Source: Microbacteriaceae bacterium PS02343
GTDB taxonomy: Bacteria; Actinomycetota; Actinomycetes; Actinomycetales; Microbacteriaceae
Reading direction: 5' to 3'
Assembly: GCA_029959365.1 (NCBI GenBank)
Contig: JASCOA010000014.1
Coordinates: forward strand, 1-44,927
DNA length: 44,927 bases
Below are positions 24,294-31,936 of the stretch, piece by piece; the first letter of the stretch is position 1, and the number at the start of each line of letters is the position of its first letter. The position numbers were made by a program, and so were the translations under genes. The notes beneath the pieces were generated by a model. It saw nothing but the letters and a program-made list of their open reading frames with translations, did not search any database and was not told the origin of the DNA.

Positions 24294-25393
24294 CGATCCT
24301 GCAGCCGGGAGCGGGCGAGATCCCGTCCGAGACGTACCTGCCCGCCACGGTCGGGACCGTGCTCTGGGGACGGCTGCCCTGCGCAGCGGATGCAGCGGTG
24401 CTGACGATCGCGCCCGGCACCTCCGTGACGATCGACACCGTCTCGCACGAGGGCATCCTGCCCGACCAGGGGCAGGACCCGATCGCCTTCTTCGGCGGCC
24501 ACGGCGTGCCCGCCGAGCAGGTGCTCGAGGACGCGGTGGCGATCGCCGCCGCCGTCGCGCGCGACCCTCAGCTGGACGGCCCGCACGTGGTGACCGGCCC
24601 CATCCGCGTCGAGGGGGCGCAGCCCGGCGACCTGCTGCGCATCGTCGTCGAACGCCTGCAGCCGCGGGTGCCCTACGGCGTCATCTCCAACCGCCACGGC
24701 CGCGGCGCACTGCCCGGCGAGCTGCCGCGCGGGGGAGCGACCGTGAGCGTCTTCACCCCGACCGAGTCCCGCGAGGGCGGCGACGTCGGCCTGCTGCCGG
24801 TGACGGAGGGCGGCGAACCGCTCGTCGCCTTCCCGCTCGCGCCCTTCCTCGGCACCATGGGCGTCGCGGTCGCCGGCGAGCAGCGCCCGCACTCCGTGCC
24901 GCCCGGCGCGCACGGCGGCAACATCGACGTGAACCTGCTCGTCGAGGGCGCCGAGCTCTTCCTGCCCGTGCAGGTCGAGGGCGCGCTCGCCTACGTCGGC
25001 GATCCGCACTTCGCCCAGGGCGACGGCGAGGTGGCGCTCACCGCGCTGGAGGCCTCGCTGCGCGCGACGCTGCGCTTCGAGCTGGTGCCGCGCGAGACCG
25101 CGCTCGCCGAGTTCGGCGACGTGCTCGGGCCGCTGATCCGGGCCGAGGGCCACCTCGTGCCCACCGGGCTCGACCCCGACCTGGCTACCGCGATGCGGGC
25201 CTGCGTGCGGGCCGCGATCGCCCTCATCCGCTCGCGCTGGGGCATGGACGAGCACCTGGCCTACGCCTACCTGTCGGCCGCGACCGACTTCGAGATCTCG
25301 CAGGTCGTCGACCTGACCGTGGGGGTGCACGCCCGCATCCGCGAGGCCGACTTCGCGGCCGTCGACGCCGCACGGGGGAGGATCACCGCATGA
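24290..25393 (+). CDS. Acetamidase/formamidase family protein
   Basis: A 367-residue member of the FmdA/AmdA family, whose characterised members hydrolyse formamide or short amides to acid plus ammonia. Seen: TVSHEGILPDQGQDP, VTGPIRVEGAQPGDLLRI, the metal/active-site region PPGAHGGNIDVNLLVEGAELFLPVQVEGA and the C-terminal AYLSAATDFEISQVVD. Both ends overlap neighbours by 4 bp, so it is locked into the allantoin operon. The substrate is not obvious. A small amide formed downstream of ureidoglycine or oxalurate (such as oxamate) is my inference from context. Confidence 0.88.
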   Translation: MTILQPGAGEIPSETYLPATVGTVLWGRLPCAADAAVLTIAPGTSVTIDTVSHEGILPDQGQDPIAFFGGHGVPAEQVLEDAVAIAAAVARDPQLDGPHVVTGPIRVEGAQPGDLLRIVVERLQPRVPYGVISNRHGRGALPGELPRGGATVSVFTPTESREGGDVGLLPVTEGGEPLVAFPLAPFLGTMGVAVAGEQRPHSVPPGAHGGNIDVNLLVEGAELFLPVQVEGALAYVGDPHFAQGDGEVALTALEASLRATLRFELVPRETALAEFGDVLGPLIRAEGHLVPTGLDPDLATAMRACVRAAIALIRSRWGMDEHLAYAYLSAATDFEISQVVDLTVGVHARIREADFAAVDAARGRITA

Positions 25394-27000
25394 CGGATGC
25401 ACCGGTCGGCCTCATCGAGGCCTTCGAGTCCTACGAGCGCGCGGTCGTGACGAACGACCTGGACGCGCTGGACGCGGCCTTCGCGCCCGGCGCGGAGACG
25501 ATGCGCGGCGACCCCGACGGCCTGCTCGTCGGGCACGAGACCATCAGCGCCTTCCGCGGCCTGCGCGGCGGCGTCGCCCCGCGCGGCATCGAGCGCATCG
25601 AGGTGCGCGAGCTCGGCGAGGGCGTGGCGCTCATCATGTCGGTGTCGCGCTTCCGCGACGGCGGCACCGGGCTGCAGACCCAGGTCTGGCAGCGCTCCGC
25701 CGCCGGGCGCTGGAAGATCACCGCCGCCCACGTCGCCCCGCGCCCGCGGGCCATCGACACCCGCATCTGGCGGCTCGTCGGCGACCCGCTGCGCCGGGGC
25801 GCCGCGAGCGGCCCGCTGCAGGGCCTGCGCATCGCGGTGAAGGACGTCTTCGCCGTCGAGGGCTTCCGCATCGGTGCCGGCAACCCCGCGTTCCTCGAGG
25901 AGGCGCGGCCCGAGACCAAGACGGCCCCGGCGGTGACCGACCTGCTGCGCGGCGGTGCGGCCCTGGTGGGCATCGCCCGCACCGACGAGTTCGCGTACAG
26001 CATCGCCGGCGACAACGCCCACCACGGCACCCCGCCCAACGCGGCCCTGCCCGGCGCGCTGCCCGGCGGCTCGTCGAGCGGACCGGCCGCTGCGGTCGCC
26101 TTCGGCCAGGCCGACATCGCGCTCGCGACCGACACGGCCGGCTCCGTGCGCGTGCCCGCCTCCTACCAGGGGCTCTGGGGCCTGCGCACGACGCACGACC
26201 TCGTGCCGCGGCAGGGCCTGCTGCCGCTCGCGCAGAGCTTCGACACGGTCGGCTGGCTCAGCCGCGACGGCGGCACGATGCAGCGGGTCGTCGACTGGTG
26301 CCTCTCCTACGACGGCTCCGAGACCGTCGAGCGCGTGCAGGGCGAGTCCGATCACGAGCTGCCGACCCGGCTGCTCGTGCCCGTGGAGCTGCTGGACAGC
26401 GTCGATGCCGAGGCCCGCGAGGCCTTCGAGGCGCTGCTCGCCGCGCTGCCCGCGCCGTACACGGTCGAGCGTGTCAGCCTCGGAGACCCCGACGCGGCGC
26501 TCGCCGCGTTCCGCACCATCCAGGGCGCCGAGGCCTGGCGCAACAACGGCGAGTGGCTCGCCGAGCACCCCGGCGCCGTGGGCGACGCCGTGGCCGAGCG
26601 CTTCCGCATCGCGGCCGCCGTCACCGAGCACGGCGAAGCGGATGCGCGGGTCGCCGCCCGCGACTACCGCGCGCTCCTGACCGGGCTGGTCGCCGACGGC
26701 GTGCTCGTGCTGCCCGCCGTGCCGGGCGCCGCGCCCTCCCGCGCCGCGTCGCAGGCCGAGGTCGACGACGCCCGCACCCGTACGCTGCGCCTCACCACGC
26801 CCGCCGCCCTCGCCGGGCTGCCCGCCGTCTCGGCGCCGCTGCTGCGCGTGCCCTCGCCGCTCGGCGAGGCGCCGCTCGGGCTCTCGCTCGTCGCGCGCGC
26901 CGGCGCCGACATCGCGCTCGTGCGCTTCGCGCGGGCGCTCGCGGACGCGCTCGCGCCCGCATCCGCTGCTTCCACCGCACCCCGATCGGAGACCCCGTGA
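25390..27000 (+). CDS. AtzH-like domain fused to an amidase-signature hydrolase
   Basis: A 536-residue two-domain protein. Residues 1-125 resemble the SnoaL-like DUF3225/AtzH fold (LIEAFESYERAVVTNDLDALDAAF, then RWKITAAHVAPRP). Residues 135-530 are an amidase-signature enzyme with catalytic Lys in GLRIAVKDVFAVEG and the Ser-cisSer region LPGGSSSGPAAAVAFGQADIAL, then TDTAGSVRVPASY. AtzF-type allophanate hydrolases are relatives, and AtzH-type proteins occur beside such amidases. It overlaps both neighbours by 4 bp. The likely job is cleavage of a ureido or carbamoyl group made in this pathway; the exact substrate is inferred, not shown. Confidence 0.85.
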   Translation: MTDAPVGLIEAFESYERAVVTNDLDALDAAFAPGAETMRGDPDGLLVGHETISAFRGLRGGVAPRGIERIEVRELGEGVALIMSVSRFRDGGTGLQTQVWQRSAAGRWKITAAHVAPRPRAIDTRIWRLVGDPLRRGAASGPLQGLRIAVKDVFAVEGFRIGAGNPAFLEEARPETKTAPAVTDLLRGGAALVGIARTDEFAYSIAGDNAHHGTPPNAALPGALPGGSSSGPAAAVAFGQADIALATDTAGSVRVPASYQGLWGLRTTHDLVPRQGLLPLAQSFDTVGWLSRDGGTMQRVVDWCLSYDGSETVERVQGESDHELPTRLLVPVELLDSVDAEAREAFEALLAALPAPYTVERVSLGDPDAALAAFRTIQGAEAWRNNGEWLAEHPGAVGDAVAERFRIAAAVTEHGEADARVAARDYRALLTGLVADGVLVLPAVPGAAPSRAASQAEVDDARTRTLRLTTPAALAGLPAVSAPLLRVPSPLGEAPLGLSLVARAGADIALVRFARALADALAPASAASTAPRSETP

Positions 27001-28223
27001 CCCTGCCCGGACCCATCGCCCCGCCCGCCCGCCTGCTCATGGGACCGGGCCCCATCTCGGCGTACCCGAGCGTGCTGCAGTCGATGTCGAACGCGCTCGT
27101 CGGCCAGTACGACCCGTTCATGACGAACGCGATGGTCGAGACGCAGCAGCTCTACCGCGGCGTCTGGGGTACCTCGAACGACGCCACGGTGCTGATCGAC
27201 GGCACCTCGCGCGCCGGCATCGAGGCAGCGATCGTCTCGCTCGTGCGCCCCGGCGACCGGGTGCTCGTGCCCGTGTTCGGCCGGTTCGGGCACCTGCTCG
27301 CCGAGATCGCCGAGCGCGCCCTCGCCGAGGTGCACACCATCGAGGTGCCCTGGGGTCAGGTCGTGCCGGTCTCGGCCATCGAGGAGGCCATCGTGCGGGT
27401 CAAGCCGCACCTCGTCGCGCTCGTGCAGGGCGACACCTCCACCACGATGCTGCAGCCGCTCGAGGAGGTCGGCGCGATCGCCGCGAAGCACGGCGCGCTG
27501 TTCTACTCCGACGCCACCGCGTCGATCGGCGGCAACGCCTTCGAGGCCGACGCCTGGGGGCTCGACGCCGCCACGGCCGGCCTGCAGAAGTGCCTCGGCG
27601 GCCCCAGCGGATCGGCGCCCATCACGCTCTCGGAGCGCGCCGTCGAGGTCATCCGCTCGCGCGGTCGGGTCGAGGCGGGCATCCGCGAGGCCGGCGACGA
27701 CTCCTCCGACGAGTTCGTGCGCAGCAACTACTTCGATCTCGGGCAGATCCTCGACTACTGGGGCCCGCGCCGGCTCAACCACCACACCGAGGCCACCTCG
27801 ATGCTCTACGCGGCGCGCGAGTGCGCGCGCCTGCTGCTGGCGGAGGGGCGGGACGCGGTCATCGCCCGCCACCGCGTCGCGGGCGACGCGATGCTCGCCG
27901 GTGTGCAGGGCCTCGGCCTCACCGTCTTCGGCGACGTCGCGCACAAGATGAGCAACGTCGTAGCCGTCGAGATCCCCGAGGGCGTGCCCGGCGACGCCGC
28001 GCGCAGCGCCCTGCTCGAGGACTTCGGCATCGAGATCGGCACCTCGTTCGGCCCGTTGCACGGCAAGGTCTGGCGCATCGGCACCATGGGCTACAACGCC
28101 CGCAAGGACGCCGTGCTCACGACGCTCTCGGCGCTCGAGTCGGTGCTGCACCGCTTCGGCGCCTCGACGCCCCGCGGCGGCGGCGTGGAGGCGGCCGGCG
28201 ACGTGTTCCGGGCAGCGCCCTGA
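26997..28223 (+). CDS. pucG: Ureidoglycine-glyoxylate aminotransferase (PucG type)
   Basis: A class V PLP aminotransferase of 408 residues. PucG transfers the amino group of S-ureidoglycine to glyoxylate, giving oxalurate and glycine; serine- or alanine-glyoxylate aminotransferases are close relatives. Seen: LLMGPGPISAYPSVL at the N-terminus, GTSRAGIEAAI for phosphate binding, SDATASIGG and the PLP Lys198 in GLQKCLGGPSG. The GTG start overlaps the amidase stop. The gene lies directly before the allantoate hydrolase, which supports ureidoglycine as substrate. A 175-bp piece of it is repeated at the left edge of the window. Confidence 0.88.
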   Translation: MTLPGPIAPPARLLMGPGPISAYPSVLQSMSNALVGQYDPFMTNAMVETQQLYRGVWGTSNDATVLIDGTSRAGIEAAIVSLVRPGDRVLVPVFGRFGHLLAEIAERALAEVHTIEVPWGQVVPVSAIEEAIVRVKPHLVALVQGDTSTTMLQPLEEVGAIAAKHGALFYSDATASIGGNAFEADAWGLDAATAGLQKCLGGPSGSAPITLSERAVEVIRSRGRVEAGIREAGDDSSDEFVRSNYFDLGQILDYWGPRRLNHHTEATSMLYAARECARLLLAEGRDAVIARHRVAGDAMLAGVQGLGLTVFGDVAHKMSNVVAVEIPEGVPGDAARSALLEDFGIEIGTSFGPLHGKVWRIGTMGYNARKDAVLTTLSALESVLHRFGASTPRGGGVEAAGDVFRAAP

Positions 28224-29515
28224 TGCGAGCGCGCCTCGAGGCCGGCCAGCAGGAGATCGTCGCCGCGGCCCGCCGGGTGATGCTGCGCTGCGACGAGCTC
28301 GCCCGCGTGACCGCGAGCGAGACCGGCATCGAGCGCGTCTACCTCTCGCCCGAGCACGCCCGGGCGAACCGCCTGGCGGCCGAGTGGATGCGCGAGCTCG
28401 GCATGAGCACGCGCCAGGACGCCGCCGGCAACCTCGTCGGCCGGCTCGACGCCGCCGACCCCGAGGCCCCCGCGCTCATGATCGGCTCGCACCTCGACAC
28501 CGTGCTCGACGCCGGCCGCTACGACGGCATGCTCGGCGTGCTCGCGGCGCTCGAGGTCGTGCGCCTGCTGCGCGAGCCCGCCGGGGACGCGCACCGCTCG
28601 CCCTTCCGCTTCGCGATCGAGGTCGTGGCGTTCTGGGACGAGGAGGGCACCCGCTTCGGCAAGGCCCTGCTCGGCTCCTCCGCGGCCGCCGGCACCTGGG
28701 ACGACCGCTGGTGGGCCCTGCAGGACGCCGAGGGCGTCTCGGTGCGCCAGGCCTTCCTCGAATTCGGCCTCGACCCGGCCCGCATCGCCGAGGCCGCGCG
28801 CCGACCCGAGCAGCTCGTCGGCTACCTCGAGGCGCACATCGAGCAGGGCCCGGAGCTGCACCGCCGGGGCGAGAGCCTGGCGGTCGTGTCGTCGATCGCA
28901 TCCGCTCGCCGCTTCCAGCTCGTCGTCGAGGGCGAGGCGCGCCACGCCGGCGGCACCCCCTACGACATGCGCCGCGACGCGCTGCTCGGCGCCAGCGAGG
29001 CGGCGCTCGCCGTCGAGCGGCTCTGCCGCGCGGAGCACCACATCATCGGCACCGTCGGCCAGCTCGAGGCCTTCCCCGGCGCGATGAACGTCGTGCCCGG
29101 CGAGGCCCGCTTCTCGCTCGACCTGCGCGGCGAGCTCGACGGGCACCGCGACGAGGTCTGGAGCGCGCTGTCGCTCGAGCTCGACGCGATCATGGGCCGC
29201 CGCGGCCTGCGCTGGCGAGCGGACGAGGTGCACAACGCCGCCGCCGTCGGCTGCGCGCCCCTGCTGCAGGACGTCGTGCGCGAGGGCATCGCCACCACGC
29301 TCGCCCCGGGAGCGGATGCGCCCGCCACCCTGTTCAGCCCCGCCGGCCACGACGGCATGTCGATCGGCGCCATCACCGACATCGGCATGCTCTTCCTGCG
29401 CAACCCCGACGGCATCAGCCACCACCCGGACGAGGACGTCAGCACCGAGGACGTGGCGCACGGCCTGCGCGCGCTCGCCGAGTCGGTGCTGCACCTGGCG
29501 GCCGAGCGGGGGTAG
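28223..29515 (+). CDS. allC: Allantoate amidohydrolase (M20/hydantoinase-carbamoylase family)
   Basis: A 430-residue zinc-dependent enzyme that removes ammonia and CO2 from allantoate to give ureidoglycine. Metal ligands are visible: H90 (GSHLDTV), D101 (GRYDGMLG), E140-E141 (WDEEGTRFG), H205 (EAHIEQGP) and the late His in GISHHPDEDVS. Also present are EARHAGGTPYDMRRDAL and SPAGHDGMSIGAITDIGMLF, as in AllC. N-carbamoyl amino acid hydrolases share these motifs, so the call rests partly on context. The ATG shares one base with the pucG stop (TGATG). Confidence 0.9.
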   Translation: MRARLEAGQQEIVAAARRVMLRCDELARVTASETGIERVYLSPEHARANRLAAEWMRELGMSTRQDAAGNLVGRLDAADPEAPALMIGSHLDTVLDAGRYDGMLGVLAALEVVRLLREPAGDAHRSPFRFAIEVVAFWDEEGTRFGKALLGSSAAAGTWDDRWWALQDAEGVSVRQAFLEFGLDPARIAEAARRPEQLVGYLEAHIEQGPELHRRGESLAVVSSIASARRFQLVVEGEARHAGGTPYDMRRDALLGASEAALAVERLCRAEHHIIGTVGQLEAFPGAMNVVPGEARFSLDLRGELDGHRDEVWSALSLELDAIMGRRGLRWRADEVHNAAAVGCAPLLQDVVREGIATTLAPGADAPATLFSPAGHDGMSIGAITDIGMLFLRNPDGISHHPDEDVSTEDVAHGLRALAESVLHLAAERG

Positions 29516-29550
29516 GCGACCTCGCGACCTCGCGACCTCGCGACCTCGCG
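29516..29550. repeat. Tandem 8-bp repeat GCGACCTC, four copies
   Basis: GCGACCTC is repeated four times from 29516, followed by a partial unit, directly after the allC stop. The gap 29516-29811 between allC and the convergent MobA-like gene holds no gene that I can see, only this and two other repeat structures. Confidence 0.9.
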
Positions 29551-29587
29551 GCGCACGCGTGCTCGCGCTGGCCCTCTGCGGCGGCTC

Positions 29588-29608
29588 GCGACGACTTCGG
29601 TGTCGTGC
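29588..29608. repeat. Interspersed palindromic repeat, also seen at 44889
   Basis: GCGACGACTTCGGTGTCGTGC differs by two bases from 44889-44909. Both copies lie just after gene ends and have partial hairpin potential. They look like a REP-type intergenic element or a repeated terminator. Confidence 0.6.
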
Positions 29609-29743
29609 GACGCCTGAGGTGTCGCGAACGGCCGAAGACCCGGTCGTCGCGCGCGCCGAACGGTCAGTTGCCGGGGGTTGCTCGGGACTCGCACGCCCGA
29701 CTTCTGCCCGTTCGAGGGCGTGCGCCCGAGGCACGGCGGCTCA

Positions 29744-29800
29744 GCGCGGGACGCCCTGCTCGGTCCGGGAGGCCCTGCTGAGCGCAGGACGCCTTGCCCA
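29744..29800. repeat. Three tandem imperfect 19-bp repeats
   Basis: Units at 29744-29762, 29763-29781 and 29782-29800 follow the pattern GNSCNGGANGCCYTGCYNR. They lie in the gap between the convergent allC and MobA-like genes, next to the stop of the latter. The length and copy number recall the triple 20-bp array at 18441, though the sequence differs. Confidence 0.75.
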
Positions 29801-29811
29801 GCGGGGCGAAC

Positions 29812-30480
29812 TCAGCGCGCGTCGACGTCGTCGCCCGACCAGAGGTCGCCGCACTCCACCTCGAGGGCGCCGCGGGCGGCGAGGTACGGGCGCGCACCGC
29901 GGTCGCCCGTGACGCTCGCGGCGATCGTAGGGGCGTGCATTCGCCCGATCAGCACCGGATGACCGGGGCGGCCGCGGTAGACCGCCTGGGCGAGTGCGTC
30001 GTCGTGCGCGTGAGCGCGCATCCGCTCGACCGCTTCGACTGGGAGATCGGGGGCATCGACCGTGATCACGAGGATCGACCGAGCGGAGGCGGGGACCGCG
30101 TCGACCGCGATCGGAGCGGATGCGGGCGCCCCATCCGCGTCGCGCGCATCGGTCTCCGCGGAGGCCCGCTCCGCGACCGCGCGCGTCGTGTCGTCGAGCC
30201 ACGCCCTCAGCCCTGCGCGCAGCGAGGCGGCGAGCCCCTCATGCCAGTCCGGCACGCGCACGATCTCGGCGTCAGCCGGGGCGAGCGCGGCCACGGCCTC
30301 GGCCTGCGCGCCGACCGTCACGAGCACCGGGTCGCAGCCCGCGGCGCGCAGCGTGCGCACCGCCAGAGAGACCCAGAGCTCGCCGTCCGGGGTGCGCGCG
30401 AGCCCCTTCGGTCCGCCGAAGCGCCTGCCCGCGCCGGCGGCGAGCACGAGGCCGGCGACGGGTTCTGGGTGAGACGGCAT
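29812..30480 (-). CDS. MobA/MocA-like molybdenum cofactor nucleotidyltransferase
   Basis: A 222-residue NTP-transferase with the nucleotide motif GLVLAAGAGRRFGGPKGLA at the N-terminus and VITVDAPDLPVEAVERM in the middle, then GRPGHPVLIGR. Relatives (MocA, MobA-like) attach CMP or GMP to molybdopterin, a maturation step for xanthine dehydrogenases. It is divergent from xdhC with 48 bp between starts. The context points to finishing the cofactor of the xanthine dehydrogenase encoded nearby, most likely as the cytosine dinucleotide form. An Ala/Asp-rich insert at about 105-130 is unusual and holds a copy of the window-wide 9-mer. Confidence 0.82.
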   Translation of the reverse strand: MPSHPEPVAGLVLAAGAGRRFGGPKGLARTPDGELWVSLAVRTLRAAGCDPVLVTVGAQAEAVAALAPADAEIVRVPDWHEGLAASLRAGLRAWLDDTTRAVAERASAETDARDADGAPASAPIAVDAVPASARSILVITVDAPDLPVEAVERMRAHAHDDALAQAVYRGRPGHPVLIGRMHAPTIAASVTGDRGARPYLAARGALEVECGDLWSGDDVDAR

Positions 30481-30490
30481 GCAGCGAAGC

Positions 30491-30506
30491 GTAGCGAGCC
30501 CGAAAC
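30491..30506 (+). promoter_or_regulatory. GlnR-like box between the MobA-like gene and xdhC
   Basis: GTAGC-N6-GAAAC differs from the GlnR consensus GTNAC-N6-GAAAC by one base. It lies 22 bp before the xdhC start and 10 bp before the divergent MobA-like start, so it could act on both. Confidence 0.45.
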
Positions 30507-30528
30507 ACGCGAGGCCTAGGGTTGCGGC

Positions 30529-31626
30529 ATGCTCGAGCTCGCCCGTGATCTGCTGCCACTGCTGCGCGCCGGCGAGACGGTCGCGACCGTCACCGTCGCA
30601 CGGGTCGCCCGCAGCGCGCCGCGCGGCGCCGGCTCGGCCATGGCCGTCACCCGCGACGCCCGCGTGATCGGCTCGATCTCGGGCGGCTGCGTCGAGGCGG
30701 ATGCGGTCGCGCTCGCCCTCGCGAGCCTCGCCTCGGGCGCCGGCTCGGCGTCGCGCTTCGGCTTCAGCGACGAGCAGGCCTTCGCCGCCGGCCTCGCCTG
30801 CGGCGGCACGATCGACGCCGTCATCACGGTGCTGCGCCCCGACGACCACCTCGCGATCGAGCAGCTCGAGCGCGCCGCCGCCGACCTGCCGGCGGAGCTC
30901 GGCATCGTTACGAGCGGGCCGCGCACGGGCGCCGTCGTGCGAGCGGATGCGGTGGAGCCGGGCAGCGAGGGCCCGCTTATCGTGCGGGCCCGCCCGAAGC
31001 CGCGCCTGATCCTGCTCGGCGCCGGTGAGCACGCCGCAGCCCTGAGCCGCATCGGCTCGGCCGCCGGCTTCGCGGTCTCGGTGTGCGACGTGTGGCCGCT
31101 GCTGGTGACGCCGGAGCGCTTCCCCGACGCCGTCGAGCGCGTCGCCGAGCTGCCGCACGAGTACCTCGAGGCGCAGCGCGACCTCGACGAGCGCAGTGCG
31201 ATCTGCGTGCTGACCCACGACGTGCGCCTCGACATCCCGGCCCTGCGCGTGGCGCTCGCCTCGCCCGCGGGCTTCGTCGGCGCGCTGGGCGCCCGCTCGA
31301 CCGTGGCTCGCCGACGCGAGCTGCTGCTCGACGAGGGCGTGACCGAGGCGCAGCTGGCGCGGGTGCGCTCGCCGCTCGGCCTCGACCTCGGCGGCGCGAG
31401 CCCCGAGGAGACCGCGCTCGCCGCCCTCGCCGAGATCGTCGCCGCGCGGCACGGCGGCACCGGCCTGCCGCTGCGCGAGCTGCGCGGCCCGCTGCACGCC
31501 CGCGCCGCTGCGGACGAGCGGATGCTCGCAGCCGGAGGTCTCGCCGGTGCTCCCCCATCCGCTCGCGCGGATGCGGATGCGGCATCGACCATCGCCCTCG
31601 CGAGCTGCGCGGTGCCTGCCCGCTGA
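30529..31626 (+). CDS. xdhC: XdhC/CoxI-family xanthine dehydrogenase maturation factor
   Basis: A 365-residue protein. XdhC proteins bind molybdenum cofactor, see to its sulfuration and insert it into xanthine dehydrogenase. The N-terminal XdhC/CoxI domain has RSAPRGAGSAMAVTRD, GSISGGCVEAD and the Cys motif GLACGGTIDAVI. The C-terminal Rossmann domain has LILLGAGEHAAALSRIGSAAGF and SAICVLTHDVRLD, then FVGALGARSTVARRRELL. The last 30 residues are Ala-rich. Its end overlaps a 41-bp tandem duplication. The dehydrogenase genes follow after a 310-bp gap on the same strand. Confidence 0.92.
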   Translation: MLELARDLLPLLRAGETVATVTVARVARSAPRGAGSAMAVTRDARVIGSISGGCVEADAVALALASLASGAGSASRFGFSDEQAFAAGLACGGTIDAVITVLRPDDHLAIEQLERAAADLPAELGIVTSGPRTGAVVRADAVEPGSEGPLIVRARPKPRLILLGAGEHAAALSRIGSAAGFAVSVCDVWPLLVTPERFPDAVERVAELPHEYLEAQRDLDERSAICVLTHDVRLDIPALRVALASPAGFVGALGARSTVARRRELLLDEGVTEAQLARVRSPLGLDLGGASPEETALAALAEIVAARHGGTGLPLRELRGPLHARAAADERMLAAGGLAGAPPSARADADAASTIALASCAVPAR

Positions 31627-31686
31627 CCTCGCGCATCCGCTCGCGCGCCGGGGTGCCTACCCGCTGACGTCGCGCATCCGCTCGCG
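31611..31686. repeat. 41-bp tandem duplication over the xdhC stop
   Basis: The segment starting GGTGCCTGCCCGCTGAC at 31611 is repeated from 31652 with two visible base changes. The first copy encodes the last xdhC residues and the TGA; the second keeps the same TGA as a relic. Each copy carries GCATCCGCT (31633 and 31674). It lies at the left end of the 310-bp gap before the dehydrogenase genes, in which I see no gene. Confidence 0.9.
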
Positions 31687-31865
31687 TCGTGATCACCACC
31701 CGCACCGCAGGGCTCGGCGAAGGTCGGCCGCGCGTCCCGCGCAGTCGACCCTCCGCCGGCGGCCGAGACCCCTTCCGCGACTCGGGCCGCCGGCTCGCCG
31801 CCGGAAGCCCGGCGCGGGTGGAAGCTGAGATCCCGCATCCGCGACGACCCCGCCCTCGGCGTCGC

Positions 31866-31917
31866 GAAACATCGCGGAAACGACACCCTGTTTCACTGAT
31901 GTCGACCACATCAACAT
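31866..31917 (+). promoter_or_regulatory. Control region of the xanthine dehydrogenase genes (19-bp element, copy C, with GAAAC repeats)
   Basis: ATGTCGACCACATCAACAT at 31899-31917 is the third copy of the purine-locus element. It stands 19 bp before the TTG start and is followed by the same CGC and GGAGG layout as at hpxO. Upstream lie GAAAC at 31866 and 31877, separated by 6 bp, and GTTTC at 31890. These are GlnR-type half sites, although no perfect GTNAC-N6-GAAAC is present. Confidence 0.6.
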
Positions 31918-31936
31918 CGCGCCGGAGGAGGCCCGC

